From: Geodermatophilus sp. DSM 44513
GTDB taxonomy: Bacteria > Actinomycetota > Actinomycetes > Mycobacteriales > Geodermatophilaceae
Length of the DNA: 64,000 bases
Direction: 5' to 3'
Assembly (NCBI RefSeq): GCF_032460525.1
Contig: NZ_CP135963.1
Span: 3,472,001-3,536,000, forward strand
Shown: in pieces, positions 56,187 through 64,000 of the stretch
How positions within the stretch are numbered: position 1 is the first letter of the stretch
How the letters are laid out: every line of letters begins with the position of its first letter
Notes under the pieces: model-generated
What the model saw: the letters and a program-made list of their open reading frames with translations, nothing else
Database searches by the model: none
What the model was told of the DNA's origin: nothing
Position numbers and translations under genes: made by a program

Positions 56187-57155
56187 TCAGTCGAGGCTGC
56201 CTGCGAGCCAGCGGTCGATGATGTGCCGGGCGATGGACACCGCCGGGGGCAGCGCGGTCGGGCCCGCGCCGGAGCGCAGCTCGTCCCGGCTGAACCAGTG
56301 CGCCTCCTCGATCTCGGTGGGGTCCAGGCGCAGCGTCTGGTCACCCTCGACGCGGGCGGTGTAGCCGAGCATCAGCGACTGCGGGAACGGCCACGGCTGG
56401 CTGCCCGCGTAGCGGATGTCGGTGACCCGCAGCCCGACCTCCTCGGCGACCTCGCGGGCCACCGCGCCCTCCGCGGACTCCCCCGGCTCGACGAAGCCGG
56501 CGAGGATGGAGAAGCGCCCCGGGGGCCACACCGCCTGGCGGCCCAGCACGCACCGGTCACCGCCGTCGTGGACCAGCATGATCACGGCCGGGTCGGTCCG
56601 CGGGAACAGCTCGGCCCCGGTCTCCGGGTCCCGCTGCACCCACCCCGCCCGCTCGATCGTCGTCCGCGCGCCGGACAGCGGGCTGAACCGGTTGCGCTCG
56701 TGCCACTCGGCCATGGCGATCGCCTCGGCGAGCAGGCCGGCGTCGAGGTCCCCGAGGTCGGCGCCCAGGTCGCGCAGGCCGGCCCAGGTGTCCACCGGGC
56801 GGCCGCCGACGGTCGTGCGCCGGTCGCCGCGGACGGCGGCGTAGGGCACGCCGTCGGCCTCACCGAGGTAGACCGCGCCCTCGGGCAGGCCGTCGCGCTG
56901 CTCCCACACCAGCCGCGGCCCGGCCCCGGTCTCCTCCACCGGCACGGTGCGCCGCGGGTCGACGGTGAGCACCCGCACCGGGCGCCCGCCGGTCGGGTCG
57001 GGCCGGGTGCGGGCCAGGTGACTGCGGTCGTGCGCGGACCGGGACAGCACCGGCACCGCCCCCGTCGGTGAGGGGCTGCTCACCGGCCAGGTGACGCCGT
57101 CGCCGGACGGCGGCGGGTTGTCCGCCGGCGTGCTGCCCCCGTCCGGGACGGTCAC
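56187..57155 (-). CDS. nudC: NAD(+) diphosphatase
   Basis: 322-residue Nudix hydrolase that cleaves NAD(H), and in bacteria NAD-capped RNA. It has the Nudix box GFVEPGESAEGAVAREVAEEVG and NudC-specific SQPWPFPQSLMLGY. The usual zinc ribbon before the Nudix domain is present only as a remnant: NRFSPLSGARTTIERAGWVQ contains no cysteine. GTG 57155 lies at the end of a family-B junction repeat. Equivalent to Rv3199c. Confidence 0.88.
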   Translation of the reverse strand: MTVPDGGSTPADNPPPSGDGVTWPVSSPSPTGAVPVLSRSAHDRSHLARTRPDPTGGRPVRVLTVDPRRTVPVEETGAGPRLVWEQRDGLPEGAVYLGEADGVPYAAVRGDRRTTVGGRPVDTWAGLRDLGADLGDLDAGLLAEAIAMAEWHERNRFSPLSGARTTIERAGWVQRDPETGAELFPRTDPAVIMLVHDGGDRCVLGRQAVWPPGRFSILAGFVEPGESAEGAVAREVAEEVGLRVTDIRYAGSQPWPFPQSLMLGYTARVEGDQTLRLDPTEIEEAHWFSRDELRSGAGPTALPPAVSIARHIIDRWLAGSLD

Positions 57156-57232
57156 GCGCTCTCCTCGCTGGCGCTCGGCGACCGCGTGCCCGGCGGTGCC
57201 CCACCCGTGCGTGAGCTCGCGAGCTCGCTCAC
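57156..57232 (-). repeat. family-B stop-to-start junction repeat, copy 2
   Basis: Fills the gap between the M16 gene stop (57229-57231) and the NudC GTG. Structured end gtgag + ctcgcgagctcg + ctcac (57211-57232); ribosome-binding end gccagcgaggag. Compared with 32885-32906 the outer pair changes from C-G to G-C on both arms at once. Confidence 0.75.
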
Positions 57233-58572
57233 GTCGCGACGACCTCGACCGGCCCGAACGCGCGCAGGTCGTCGGCGACCCGGTCCGCGTCGCCCACCAC
57301 GACCGCGGTGAGCCCGGCCGGCTGCAGGAACCGGCGGGCCGCCTCCTGGACCTCCTCGACGGTGACCCGGGCCAGCGCCTGCTGGTGCTCGGCCAGCCAC
57401 TGCGGGGGCAACCCGGAGCCGGCGAGCGCGGACAGCGTGCTGGCCAGCCCGGCGTGGGTGGCGGTGGACAGCGCCATGCTGCCCAGCACGTAGCGCCGGG
57501 CGCCGTCCAGCTCCTCGGCGGTCACCGGGGCGAGGGCCATGCGGCCCAGCTCGTACCAGGTCTCCAGGAACGCCGGCCCGGTGACCTCGGTGGCGACGTC
57601 GGCCTCCACGAGGAAGGACGACGCGGCGGCCAGGTGGTCCACCGCACTGCGGGGGCTGTAGCTGTAGCCGCGCCGCTCGCGGATGTTCTCCACCAGCCGG
57701 GAGGAGAAGTAACCGCCGTAGACCATGTTGGCCAGCCGGACGGCGGGCAGGTCGGGGTCGGTGCGGGTGGGGGCGGGCCCGCCGAGGCGCAGGTTGGACT
57801 GCACCGCACCGGGCCGGTCGACGACCTGCAGCGCGCCCGGCGCCGTGGGCGGCACCGGCGGCGCGGCGACCGCGGCGCCCTCGCCGGTCCACCCGGCCAG
57901 CGCGGTGCCGACGGCGTCCACGGCGGCGGCCGGGTCCAGGTCGCCGACCAGGACCAGGGTGCTGCCGGCGGGCAGCACCCGCTCGCGGTGCAGCGTGCGC
58001 AGCGGCTTGCCGCGCACCGCGGCGACCGTGTCGACCGCCGGCAGCTGCTCGGCGTAGGGGTGCGCGCCGTAGCGGCGGGCGGCCAACGCGGTGCGGGCGA
58101 TGATGCCGGGCTGGGAGCGGGCGATGGCGATCCGCTCGGCGACGCGGGCCCGCTCGGCCTCCACCTGGCCGGCCGGGTAGGTGGCGTCGGTGAGCACCTC
58201 GGCCAGGACACCGAGGACGGGGGCCAGGCCGTCGGCGAGCAGCGTGGTGGCGAACAGCAGCCGGTCGGGGTCGGTGGAGACCGACAGCTCACCGCCGTGG
58301 GCCTGCAGGGCCTCGGCGATGCCGGTGGCGTCGCGCCGGCCGGTGCCCAGCAGGACGGCGCCGGAGAGCACCGCGGCGCGGGCGGTGTGCTGGGCGGCGG
58401 CGCGCGCGGTGGGCGCGGCGAAGGGCACCCGCAGCCGCAGCTCCACCAGCGGCACGCCCGGGCGCGGGACGACGACGAGGCGCAGCCCGCTGGGCAGGGT
58501 CTGCTCGGTGACGGCCAGCTCCGGCTGGGGCCGGGGCTCGCTCAGCGGCGGGACGAGCACCGGGGCGCTCAC
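57229..58572 (-). CDS. M16 family peptidase-like protein, inactive partner subunit
   Basis: 447 residues with the two-domain M16 fold (VYGGYFSSRLVENIRERRGYSYSP, RYVLGSMALSTATHAG). The zinc motif HxxEH is absent from its expected place (AAQHTARAAVLSGAVLLGTG). It resembles the regulatory alpha-type subunit of bacterial M16 pairs. GTG 58572 overlaps the stop of the active subunit gene by 4 bp, so the pair is translationally coupled. Confidence 0.85.
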   Translation of the reverse strand: MSAPVLVPPLSEPRPQPELAVTEQTLPSGLRLVVVPRPGVPLVELRLRVPFAAPTARAAAQHTARAAVLSGAVLLGTGRRDATGIAEALQAHGGELSVSTDPDRLLFATTLLADGLAPVLGVLAEVLTDATYPAGQVEAERARVAERIAIARSQPGIIARTALAARRYGAHPYAEQLPAVDTVAAVRGKPLRTLHRERVLPAGSTLVLVGDLDPAAAVDAVGTALAGWTGEGAAVAAPPVPPTAPGALQVVDRPGAVQSNLRLGGPAPTRTDPDLPAVRLANMVYGGYFSSRLVENIRERRGYSYSPRSAVDHLAAASSFLVEADVATEVTGPAFLETWYELGRMALAPVTAEELDGARRYVLGSMALSTATHAGLASTLSALAGSGLPPQWLAEHQQALARVTVEEVQEAARRFLQPAGLTAVVVGDADRVADDLRAFGPVEVVAT

Positions 58573-59879
58573 CGCCGTCCCCCCGTGGCGCGCAGCTCCA
58601 GCACCGCGACGGTGCCGGGGTCCAGGCCCCGGGCGGCGACCTGCACCTGCTCGGGACCCACGGCGGCCAGCCGGGCGGCGAGCTCGCCGGCCAGCTCGGC
58701 GCGGCCGTGCACCAGCTCGGCGGTGGCGAAGGCCAGCGTGCGGCCGAGCACCGAGTCGGCCTGGCGCAGCAGCTGGGCCTCGGTGCGGGCCTGCACGCGG
58801 GCCAGCTCGTCGGGGCCGACGCCGTCGGCGGCGATCCGGCCGATCTCCTCGTGCACCGCGGCGACCACCCCCTCGACCGGGACCGACGACGGGTGGTGCA
58901 CCTGGGTGGTGAGCAGCGTGGCGTCGCGGACGTCGAAGGGGTCGCCGAACAGGCCGACGTAGCTGCTCTGCGCGACGGCGAGCTGGTCGTCGTGGACCAG
59001 CCGGCGCTCCAGCCGGGAGGCGTCGCCCTCGCTGAGCAGCTCGGCGAGCAGCACCGTGCCCAGGTAGGTGTCCAGGTCGCCGACCGGGTCGGGCACCCGC
59101 CAGCCGAGGGCCACGGCCGGTGCGGGGGCCAGCCGGTCCTCGACCACCCCGGAGCGCACGGACTTCGGCGAGGGCTCCCCAGTGGGCGGCGTCGGCGGCA
59201 CCTCGCGGGCGGGGACGGGGTCGAACCAGCGGCGCACCAGCTGCTCGGCGTCGGCGACGTCCAGGTCGCCGCCCAGGCACAGGACGGCGTTGCCCGGCGC
59301 GTAGTAGCGGTGGAAGAAGTCCGCGGCGTCGTCGACGGTCGAGGACTCCAGGTCGACGAAGGAGCCGTAGCCGTCGTGGGTGTTGGCGAAGCTGTCGAAG
59401 GCGATCTGCGGCAGCTGCAGCCAGGGGAAGGCCCCGTAGGGCCGGTTGAGCACGTTGACCCGGATCTCCTCCTTCACCACGTCGATCTGGTTGCGGAGGT
59501 TCTCCTCGGTGATGGCCGGCGCGGCCATCCGGTCGGCCTCGAGGAACAGGGCCCGCTCGAGGGCCTCGGCGGGCAGGGCCTCGTAGTAGTTCGTGTAGTC
59601 CTGGTGGGTCGAGCCGTTGAAGGTGCCGCCGGCGGCCTGGACCAGTCGGGCGTGCTCCATCTTCGGGACGTGCGCCGAGCCCTGGAACATGAGGTGCTCG
59701 AAGAGGTGGGCGAAACCGGTGCGGCCCTCGGGCTCGTTGCGCATCCCGACGTCGTAGGAGACGGTCACGGCCACCACCGGGACGCTGCGGTCCGGCGCCA
59801 GCACGACGCGCAGCCCGTTGTCGAGTCGGAAGCGCTCCACCGGGTGCCGGAGGGCGAGGTCGGCCCCAGCTGCAGTCAC
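58569..59879 (-). CDS. M16 family zinc peptidase, active subunit
   Basis: 436 residues. The inverted zinc motif HLFEHLMFQG (His58, Glu61, His62) is intact, with a downstream Glu in ENLRNQIDVVKEEIRVN. It has ARLVQAAGGTFNGSTHQDYTN. It forms a two-subunit processing-peptidase-like enzyme with the following gene and is probably cytoplasmic or at the membrane face. GTG 59879 with TAGGGT at 59892-59887 is a leaderless arrangement. Confidence 0.9.
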   Translation of the reverse strand: MTAAGADLALRHPVERFRLDNGLRVVLAPDRSVPVVAVTVSYDVGMRNEPEGRTGFAHLFEHLMFQGSAHVPKMEHARLVQAAGGTFNGSTHQDYTNYYEALPAEALERALFLEADRMAAPAITEENLRNQIDVVKEEIRVNVLNRPYGAFPWLQLPQIAFDSFANTHDGYGSFVDLESSTVDDAADFFHRYYAPGNAVLCLGGDLDVADAEQLVRRWFDPVPAREVPPTPPTGEPSPKSVRSGVVEDRLAPAPAVALGWRVPDPVGDLDTYLGTVLLAELLSEGDASRLERRLVHDDQLAVAQSSYVGLFGDPFDVRDATLLTTQVHHPSSVPVEGVVAAVHEEIGRIAADGVGPDELARVQARTEAQLLRQADSVLGRTLAFATAELVHGRAELAGELAARLAAVGPEQVQVAARGLDPGTVAVLELRATGGRR

Positions 59880-59886
59880 GGACCCG

Positions 59887-59892
59887 ACCCTA
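59887..59892 (-). promoter_or_regulatory. leaderless -10 (TAGGGT) for the M16 gene pair
   Basis: Ends 7 nt before the GTG at 59879. The 178-bp gap to the DUF2510 gene holds no other recognisable element. Confidence 0.5.
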
Positions 59893-60057
59893 ACCGCGGC
59901 CGGGGACCCCTCGCCGCACGGACCTCGGTGACCGTCAGCCGCCCTGCGGGGCTCGTGCCCGGTGGCGGGCCCGGAGGGTCCCCGCCGGGTGCGAGGCAAC
60001 GGCTCAATGCCACCGGGGCCGACACCTGGCCGCGGTGCGGTCCGGAGGACCGCAGTG

Positions 60058-60909
60058 TCAGAGCACGTCGACGCCGTCGATCACCTGGTCGATCACGCCG
60101 TACAGCTCGGCGTGGGTGTTGGGCACCGAGACGTAGAGCAGGGCCGGTGCCGGCCGGCCGACGTCGATCAGCAGCAGCGCGGCCCGCTCACCCGTCGCCG
60201 CGAAGCCGTCGACCGCCCAGGACAGGTCGACCTCCACCAGGTGGGCCGGGGCGCCGTCCACGGTGCGGGCCTCCTCGCGCCGGACCTCCAGGTCGTTGGG
60301 CAGTGGGTAGTAGTTCAGCCGCACGCTGGGCAGGACCTGCGCGAGGGTGGACCGGAGGCTGTCCGGACCGGACCAGCCGAACAGCGGGGCCAACGGCCCG
60401 GAGGTGCACTGGGCGATGAACGGCCCGCCGTCGGGCGTGACCTCCTGGGTGACCAGGTACTGACCGGCCACCGAGGTGGTCTCCCCCGGAGGCTCGCGGT
60501 CGTACTCCGACCAGCCCTCGCCGAGGTAGGGGTAGGCGATCCCGGCGGCCTCGTCGACGATCCGCACCGTGCCGGGCGGGAAGGCCGGCCCGGCGGGGGC
60601 GGGTGGCGCGGCACCGGCCCCGTCGCCGCCGGTGGACGGCCGGCCGACGAGCAGGCCGATGAGCACGACCAGGACCAGCCCGAGGACCGACAGGCCGACC
60701 ACCCAGGACGTGCGCCCCGACGGCGCGGGGTCCGGGGCGGGCGGCGGCGTCCCGGGGGGCGGACCCTGGGCCGGCACCTGCACCGCGACCCCGGGACCGG
60801 CGGGGGTGGTCACGTCCGACCAGCCGGCGCCGTCCCACCAGCGCGCCGTCCCCGGCGTCCCGTCCGGGTCGGGGTACCAGCCCGCCGGCGCGGTCGACTG
60901 CCCACTCAC
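60058..60909 (-). CDS. DUF2510 membrane-anchored protein
   Basis: 283 residues. The DUF2510 motif (GWYPDPDGTPGTARWWDGAGW, about 11-31) is followed by a Pro-rich linker, one membrane helix (about 69-89, VVGLSVLGLVLVVLIGLLVG) and an extracytoplasmic domain of about 170 residues with one Cys. The function is unknown. GTG 60909; 9 bp separate it from the kinase gene. Confidence 0.82.
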   Translation of the reverse strand: MSGQSTAPAGWYPDPDGTPGTARWWDGAGWSDVTTPAGPGVAVQVPAQGPPPGTPPPAPDPAPSGRTSWVVGLSVLGLVLVVLIGLLVGRPSTGGDGAGAAPPAPAGPAFPPGTVRIVDEAAGIAYPYLGEGWSEYDREPPGETTSVAGQYLVTQEVTPDGGPFIAQCTSGPLAPLFGWSGPDSLRSTLAQVLPSVRLNYYPLPNDLEVRREEARTVDGAPAHLVEVDLSWAVDGFAATGERAALLLIDVGRPAPALLYVSVPNTHAELYGVIDQVIDGVDVL

Positions 60910-60915
60910 GGCGCC

Positions 60916-60921
60916 ACCCTA
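60916..60921 (-). promoter_or_regulatory. leaderless -10 (TAGGGT) for the DUF2510 gene
   Basis: Read on the minus strand, it ends 6 nt before the GTG at 60909 and overlaps the kinase stop region. The gene may thus be transcribed separately from the kinase. Confidence 0.45.
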
Positions 60922-62535
60922 GGTCCGCCGGTCGGCGGTCCGGTCCCACCACGAGACCAGCTCGGGCAGCGCGTCCGCCCCTCCGCCGCGGACCTCGGCG
61001 ACGGCGAGGGTGCCCAGGTCGTCCCACGTCCAGCGCAGCTGCGCGTCGCCCTCGGCGTCGACCGAGCAGACCAGCCGGCCCACCGGGCCCTGGTCGGAGT
61101 CGGTGAGCTGCACCCAGCCCTCCGGGTCCTCGCCGTACCCGCAGTCGTACTCCCGGTCCACGCGCGACAGGTCCTCGCTCTCGATGAACCCGGCGAGGGT
61201 GGTGGCGGCACCGTCCCCGGCGTACACGGAGTACGTGGCGGCCGGGGGGCCGCCGGTCGCCCGGTCCTGCTGGGGGCACGCCAGGCGGTGCAGCTCGCCA
61301 CCGGCGGGCGCGGCGGCCTCGCAGTCGGCCGGGTCCACCCCGTCGGGCAGGCCCACGACGAGCAGCCGCTCGGCCACCCGGGAGGTGTCCACGGCCCCGG
61401 GCGCGGCGTCCGCCCCGGCGTCCCGGCCGGTGGTCACGAGGACGACGGCGAGGACCACCGCCACCAGCGTCGCGGCCGCGGCCACCAGCCAGGGCAGCCA
61501 CCCGCGCCGGCCGGGCGGTGGGGCGGGGGCCCCGGCAGCCGGGCCGACGAGGGTGGGCGTCGCGACGGGCACGGGCTCCTGCCGGGTGGCCGAGCGGCCG
61601 CCGGCCGCGGCGAGCGGTCCGACGGCGGTGGCGCCGTCCGTGGCCGGCAACGGCACCCCGCTGCCGGTCAGCGCGGACCGGGCGGCGGCGGCCAGGTCAC
61701 CGGCGCGTTGCCACCGCAGGTCGGGGTCCTTGGCCAGCCCGCGCAGGACGACGTCGTCCAGGGCGGGCGGCAGCCCCGGGCGCAGGGAGGACGGGGTGGG
61801 CGGCCGGTCGTGCAGGTGGGCGGCCATCAGTCGCGCCGGGTCGGCCGGGACGAACGGGCGCCGTCCGGTCAGCAGCTCGAACAGCAGGCAGGCCAGCGAG
61901 TAGACGTCGGCCCGGGCGTCCGGCGGCGTGGCCCCGAAGCGCTCGGGGGCCATGTACTCGGTGCTGCCGACCGCGGTCCCGACGGCGGTCAGCGCCGGCC
62001 CGGGTCCGTCCCGGGCGTCGCGGGCGATGCCGAAGTCGGCCAGGTAGGCGAAGTCCTCGCCGGCGGCCGAGCCGGCGAGGTCGCGCCGGTCGGCGCGGGC
62101 CACCAGCAGCACGTTGGACGGCTTGACGTCCCGGTGCACCAGACCGTCGGCGTGCGCGGCGTCCAGCGCGCGGGCCACCTGGCCGACCAGGTCGACGGCG
62201 CGGGCGGGGTCCAGCGGGCCGGCCCGCCGCAGCAGCGAGTCCAGGCCCTCCCCCTCCACCAGCCGCATGTCCAGGAACAGCTGGCCGTCGATCTCCCCGT
62301 ACCGGTGGATCGGGATGACGTGCGGTTCGGTGAGCCGGGCGGCGATGCGGGCCTCGCGCCGGAAGCGGTCGCGGTAGTCCTCGTCCTGGGCCCAGTGCGG
62401 GTGCAGCACCTTGAGCGCGACGTCCCGCTCGTGGTCGCCGTCGTGCGCCCGGAGCACCTGGCCCATGCCGCCGGAGCCCAGCACCCCGAGGACCAGGTAC
62501 GGGCCGAAGCGCGCCTCCCCGGGCTGCCCGGTCAC
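60919..62535 (-). CDS. membrane-anchored Ser/Thr protein kinase (Hanks type)
   Basis: 538 residues. The cytoplasmic kinase domain (about 10-290) has GSGGMGQV, Lys in DVALKVLHPHW, catalytic HRDVKPSNVLL, DFG (LADFGIAR) and APE (YMAPERFG). A Pro-rich juxtamembrane stretch, one membrane helix (about 375-398) and an extracytoplasmic domain of about 130 residues with four cysteines follow (DPADCE, LACPQQ, DCGYGED, LVCSVDAE). No PASTA repeats. GTG 62535 overlaps the M20 peptidase stop by 4 bp. Confidence 0.9.
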   Translation of the reverse strand: MTGQPGEARFGPYLVLGVLGSGGMGQVLRAHDGDHERDVALKVLHPHWAQDEDYRDRFRREARIAARLTEPHVIPIHRYGEIDGQLFLDMRLVEGEGLDSLLRRAGPLDPARAVDLVGQVARALDAAHADGLVHRDVKPSNVLLVARADRRDLAGSAAGEDFAYLADFGIARDARDGPGPALTAVGTAVGSTEYMAPERFGATPPDARADVYSLACLLFELLTGRRPFVPADPARLMAAHLHDRPPTPSSLRPGLPPALDDVVLRGLAKDPDLRWQRAGDLAAAARSALTGSGVPLPATDGATAVGPLAAAGGRSATRQEPVPVATPTLVGPAAGAPAPPPGRRGWLPWLVAAAATLVAVVLAVVLVTTGRDAGADAAPGAVDTSRVAERLLVVGLPDGVDPADCEAAAPAGGELHRLACPQQDRATGGPPAATYSVYAGDGAATTLAGFIESEDLSRVDREYDCGYGEDPEGWVQLTDSDQGPVGRLVCSVDAEGDAQLRWTWDDLGTLAVAEVRGGGADALPELVSWWDRTADRRT

Positions 62536-63950
62536 CGCGGGCTCGGAGGGACGGTGGCCAGCTCCCGCCACAGGTGCGCGGCGGCCTCCGCCCCGCGGTG
62601 CAGCATGGCCAGCAGCACCCGCTCGTTCGGCGAGTGGATGCGGTCGGTGGGCAGCCCGGCGCCGAGGAACACCAGCGGCGCGCCGAGGACGTCGACCAGG
62701 TCGGCCTCCGGCCCGCTGCCGCCCTCGCGGGTGGCCAGCACGTCGCCGGGGTCGCGATCGAAGGCCAGCCCGATGGCGGCCAGCAGCGCGCCCATCGCCG
62801 GGGAGTCCAGGTCGCTGGCGCACGGGGCGACGCCGCCGGCCGGGACGTGCACGTCGGCCTCGATGCCCGCGGGCGTGTTCGCCTCGACCCAGGCGCGCAC
62901 CATCGGCCCGACGTCCTCCGGCCGCTGGTCGGCGACCAGCCGGAAGGTGATCTTGGCGTGCGCCTCGGCCGGGACGATCGTCTTGTGACCCGGGCCGGTG
63001 TAGCCGCCCCACAGGCCGTTGACCTCGGCGGTGGGCCGGGCGCCGATCCGCTCCAGGGTGCTGAAACCGGCCTCGCCGGTGGCCACCCGGGAGGCGGCCG
63101 GGCCGGCCAGCCAGGCGGCCTCGTCGAAGGGCACCCGGGCCATCAGCTCCCGCTCGCGGTCGCTGAGCGGGCGCACCCGGTCGTAGAAGCCGGGCAGGGT
63201 CACCCGACCGTCGGCGTCGTGCAGGCCCGCGAGCAGGGTGGCCATGGCGTGCAGCGGGTTGGGGACGCCGCCGCCGAAGGAGCCGGAGTGCAGGTCGACG
63301 GCGGGCCCGCGCAGGGTGATCTCCGCGTCGGCCAGCCCGCGCATGGCGACCACGGCGCTGGGCACGTCGGGGGCGGCCATCCCGGTGTCGCTGACCACCA
63401 CGACGTCGCAGGCCAGCCGGTCGGCCCGCTCCCGCAGCAGCGCGGCGAAGTGCGGTGAGCCGGACTCCTCCTCCCCCTCGACCAGCAGCTTCACGGTGAC
63501 GGCGGGGGTGTCGCGGCCGGTGGCGGCCAGGTGCGCGCGCATGCCGAGCAGGTGCATCGCGACGTTGCCCTTGTCGTCGATGGCGCCGCGGGCGTGCAGC
63601 TCCGGCCCGTCCGGGCCCTCGACGCGGGTCGGCTCGAACGGCGGGTGCTCCCACAGCTCCAGCGGGTCGACCGGCTGGACGTCGTGGTGGCCGTAGACCA
63701 GCGCCACCGGCGCGCCGTCGTCCGCCGACGGCCACTCGGCGTAGACCGCCGGCGCCCCGGCGGTCTCCCACACCTCCACGACCGGGAAGCCGGTGCGGCG
63801 CAGGGCGTCGGCCAACCACTGCGCGCTGGCGGCGACGTCGGGCGCGTGCGCGGGGTCGGCGGAGATCGACGGGATGCGCAACCAGGCGTCGAGGTCGGCG
63901 TGCAGGTCGTCGAGGTGGGCGGTGACGAAGGCGCGTTCCGGGCTGCTCAC
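62532..63950 (-). CDS. M20 family dipeptidase
   Basis: 472-residue zinc exopeptidase. The first metal-binding motif is YGHHDVQPVDPLELW, the second RGAIDDKGNVAMHLLG, the catalytic Glu lies in LVEGEEESGSPHF, and a further His is in GYTGPGHKTIVP and RIHSPNERVLL. It likely cleaves small peptides or N-acyl amino acids. GTG 63950; TACCGT 8 nt upstream is compatible with a leaderless start. Its stop overlaps the kinase gene start. Confidence 0.92.
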   Translation of the reverse strand: MSSPERAFVTAHLDDLHADLDAWLRIPSISADPAHAPDVAASAQWLADALRRTGFPVVEVWETAGAPAVYAEWPSADDGAPVALVYGHHDVQPVDPLELWEHPPFEPTRVEGPDGPELHARGAIDDKGNVAMHLLGMRAHLAATGRDTPAVTVKLLVEGEEESGSPHFAALLRERADRLACDVVVVSDTGMAAPDVPSAVVAMRGLADAEITLRGPAVDLHSGSFGGGVPNPLHAMATLLAGLHDADGRVTLPGFYDRVRPLSDRERELMARVPFDEAAWLAGPAASRVATGEAGFSTLERIGARPTAEVNGLWGGYTGPGHKTIVPAEAHAKITFRLVADQRPEDVGPMVRAWVEANTPAGIEADVHVPAGGVAPCASDLDSPAMGALLAAIGLAFDRDPGDVLATREGGSGPEADLVDVLGAPLVFLGAGLPTDRIHSPNERVLLAMLHRGAEAAAHLWRELATVPPSPR

Positions 63951-63958
63951 GGCTGCCG

Positions 63959-63968
63959 ACGGTAGCGT
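63959..63968. promoter_or_regulatory. overlapping divergent leaderless promoters
   Basis: TACCGT on the minus strand (63964-63959) serves the M20 gene, and TAGCGT on the plus strand (63963-63968) lies 7 nt before GTG 63976. The two -10 hexamers overlap, so divergent transcription would compete. Confidence 0.4.
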
Positions 63969-63975
63969 CGCGGGC

Positions 63976-64000
63976 GTGTCCGGAGAGCTGCTGCGGGTCG
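63976..64000 (+). CDS. start of a gene cut by the window end
   Basis: GTG 63976 followed by SGELLRV continues to the last base. The leaderless TAGCGT upstream supports a real start, but only eight codons are visible, so nothing can be said about the product. Confidence 0.35.

Overview
The window is very GC-rich actinobacterial chromosome with tightly packed genes, many GTG starts and many 4-bp GTGA/ATGA stop-start overlaps. Actinobacterial markers include two WhiB regulators, a SigR/RsrA pair, a mycoredoxin, a fused 2-oxoglutarate dehydrogenase/decarboxylase (Kgd), a nickel superoxide dismutase with its maturation protease, the 24-residue ribosomal protein bL37 and PdtaS. The gene style and dispersed hairpin repeats suggest Geodermatophilaceae (Blastococcus/Geodermatophilus/Modestobacter type). 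That placement is an inference.

Layout. 0-2.4 kb: the end of an ABC exporter ATPase, its permease and an ankyrin protein. 2.5-7.6 kb: kgd, a small conserved protein and a membrane hydrolase. 7.5-10.3 kb: malic enzyme, an RmlC-type epimerase and the divergent sodX/sodN pair. 10.3-15.4 kb: psd-pssA (phosphatidylethanolamine synthesis), acetyltransferases, a HAD phosphatase and a lipid kinase. 15.4-28 kb resembles the M. tuberculosis Rv3219-Rv3228 block: whiB1, pdtaS, a TB7.3-like biotinyl protein with a degenerate biotin-carboxylase-like partner, bL37, rsrA-sigR, ybaK, a fused MFS/spermidine-synthase protein, HMCES, an aldehyde dehydrogenase, aroA and rsgA. 28-41 kb is accessory: esterase, DUF2087, hisN, a sugar kinase/XdhC/hydrolase/aldo-keto reductase operon, cbs-metB (transsulfuration), a pyruvyl-transferase-like protein, a VOC protein, and a microbial rhodopsin with an NTQ motif. 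It ends at two initiator tRNA genes. 41-57 kb resembles Rv3193c-Rv3199c: a UPF0182 membrane protein, Lon/PDZ protease, metalloproteases, a ThiF/TOMM-like protein, an AarF kinase, whiB7, uvrD2, mycoredoxin and nudC. 57-64 kb: paired M16 peptidases, a DUF2510 protein, a membrane Ser/Thr kinase and an M20 peptidase.

How parts work together. SigR/RsrA, mycoredoxin and probably UPF0182 are linked by GGGAA-(17 to 19)-GTT promoters, which suggests a thiol-oxidation regulon. whiB7 has a complete riboregulatory leader: an AT-rich element placed 3 bp upstream of a -35, a 102-codon upstream ORF whose stop codon lies in the loop of one hairpin, and an overlapping terminator hairpin. whiB1 has a consensus CRP-type palindrome upstream. 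Many genes appear leaderless, with TAnnnT ending 6-8 nt before the start codon.

The most noteworthy items are the whiB7 attenuator, the NTQ rhodopsin, and two families of intergenic repeats. One family follows stop codons as a hairpin. The other fills the whole gap from one gene's stop codon to the next gene's start codon and shows compensatory base changes. No CRISPR array, insertion sequence or prophage was seen.
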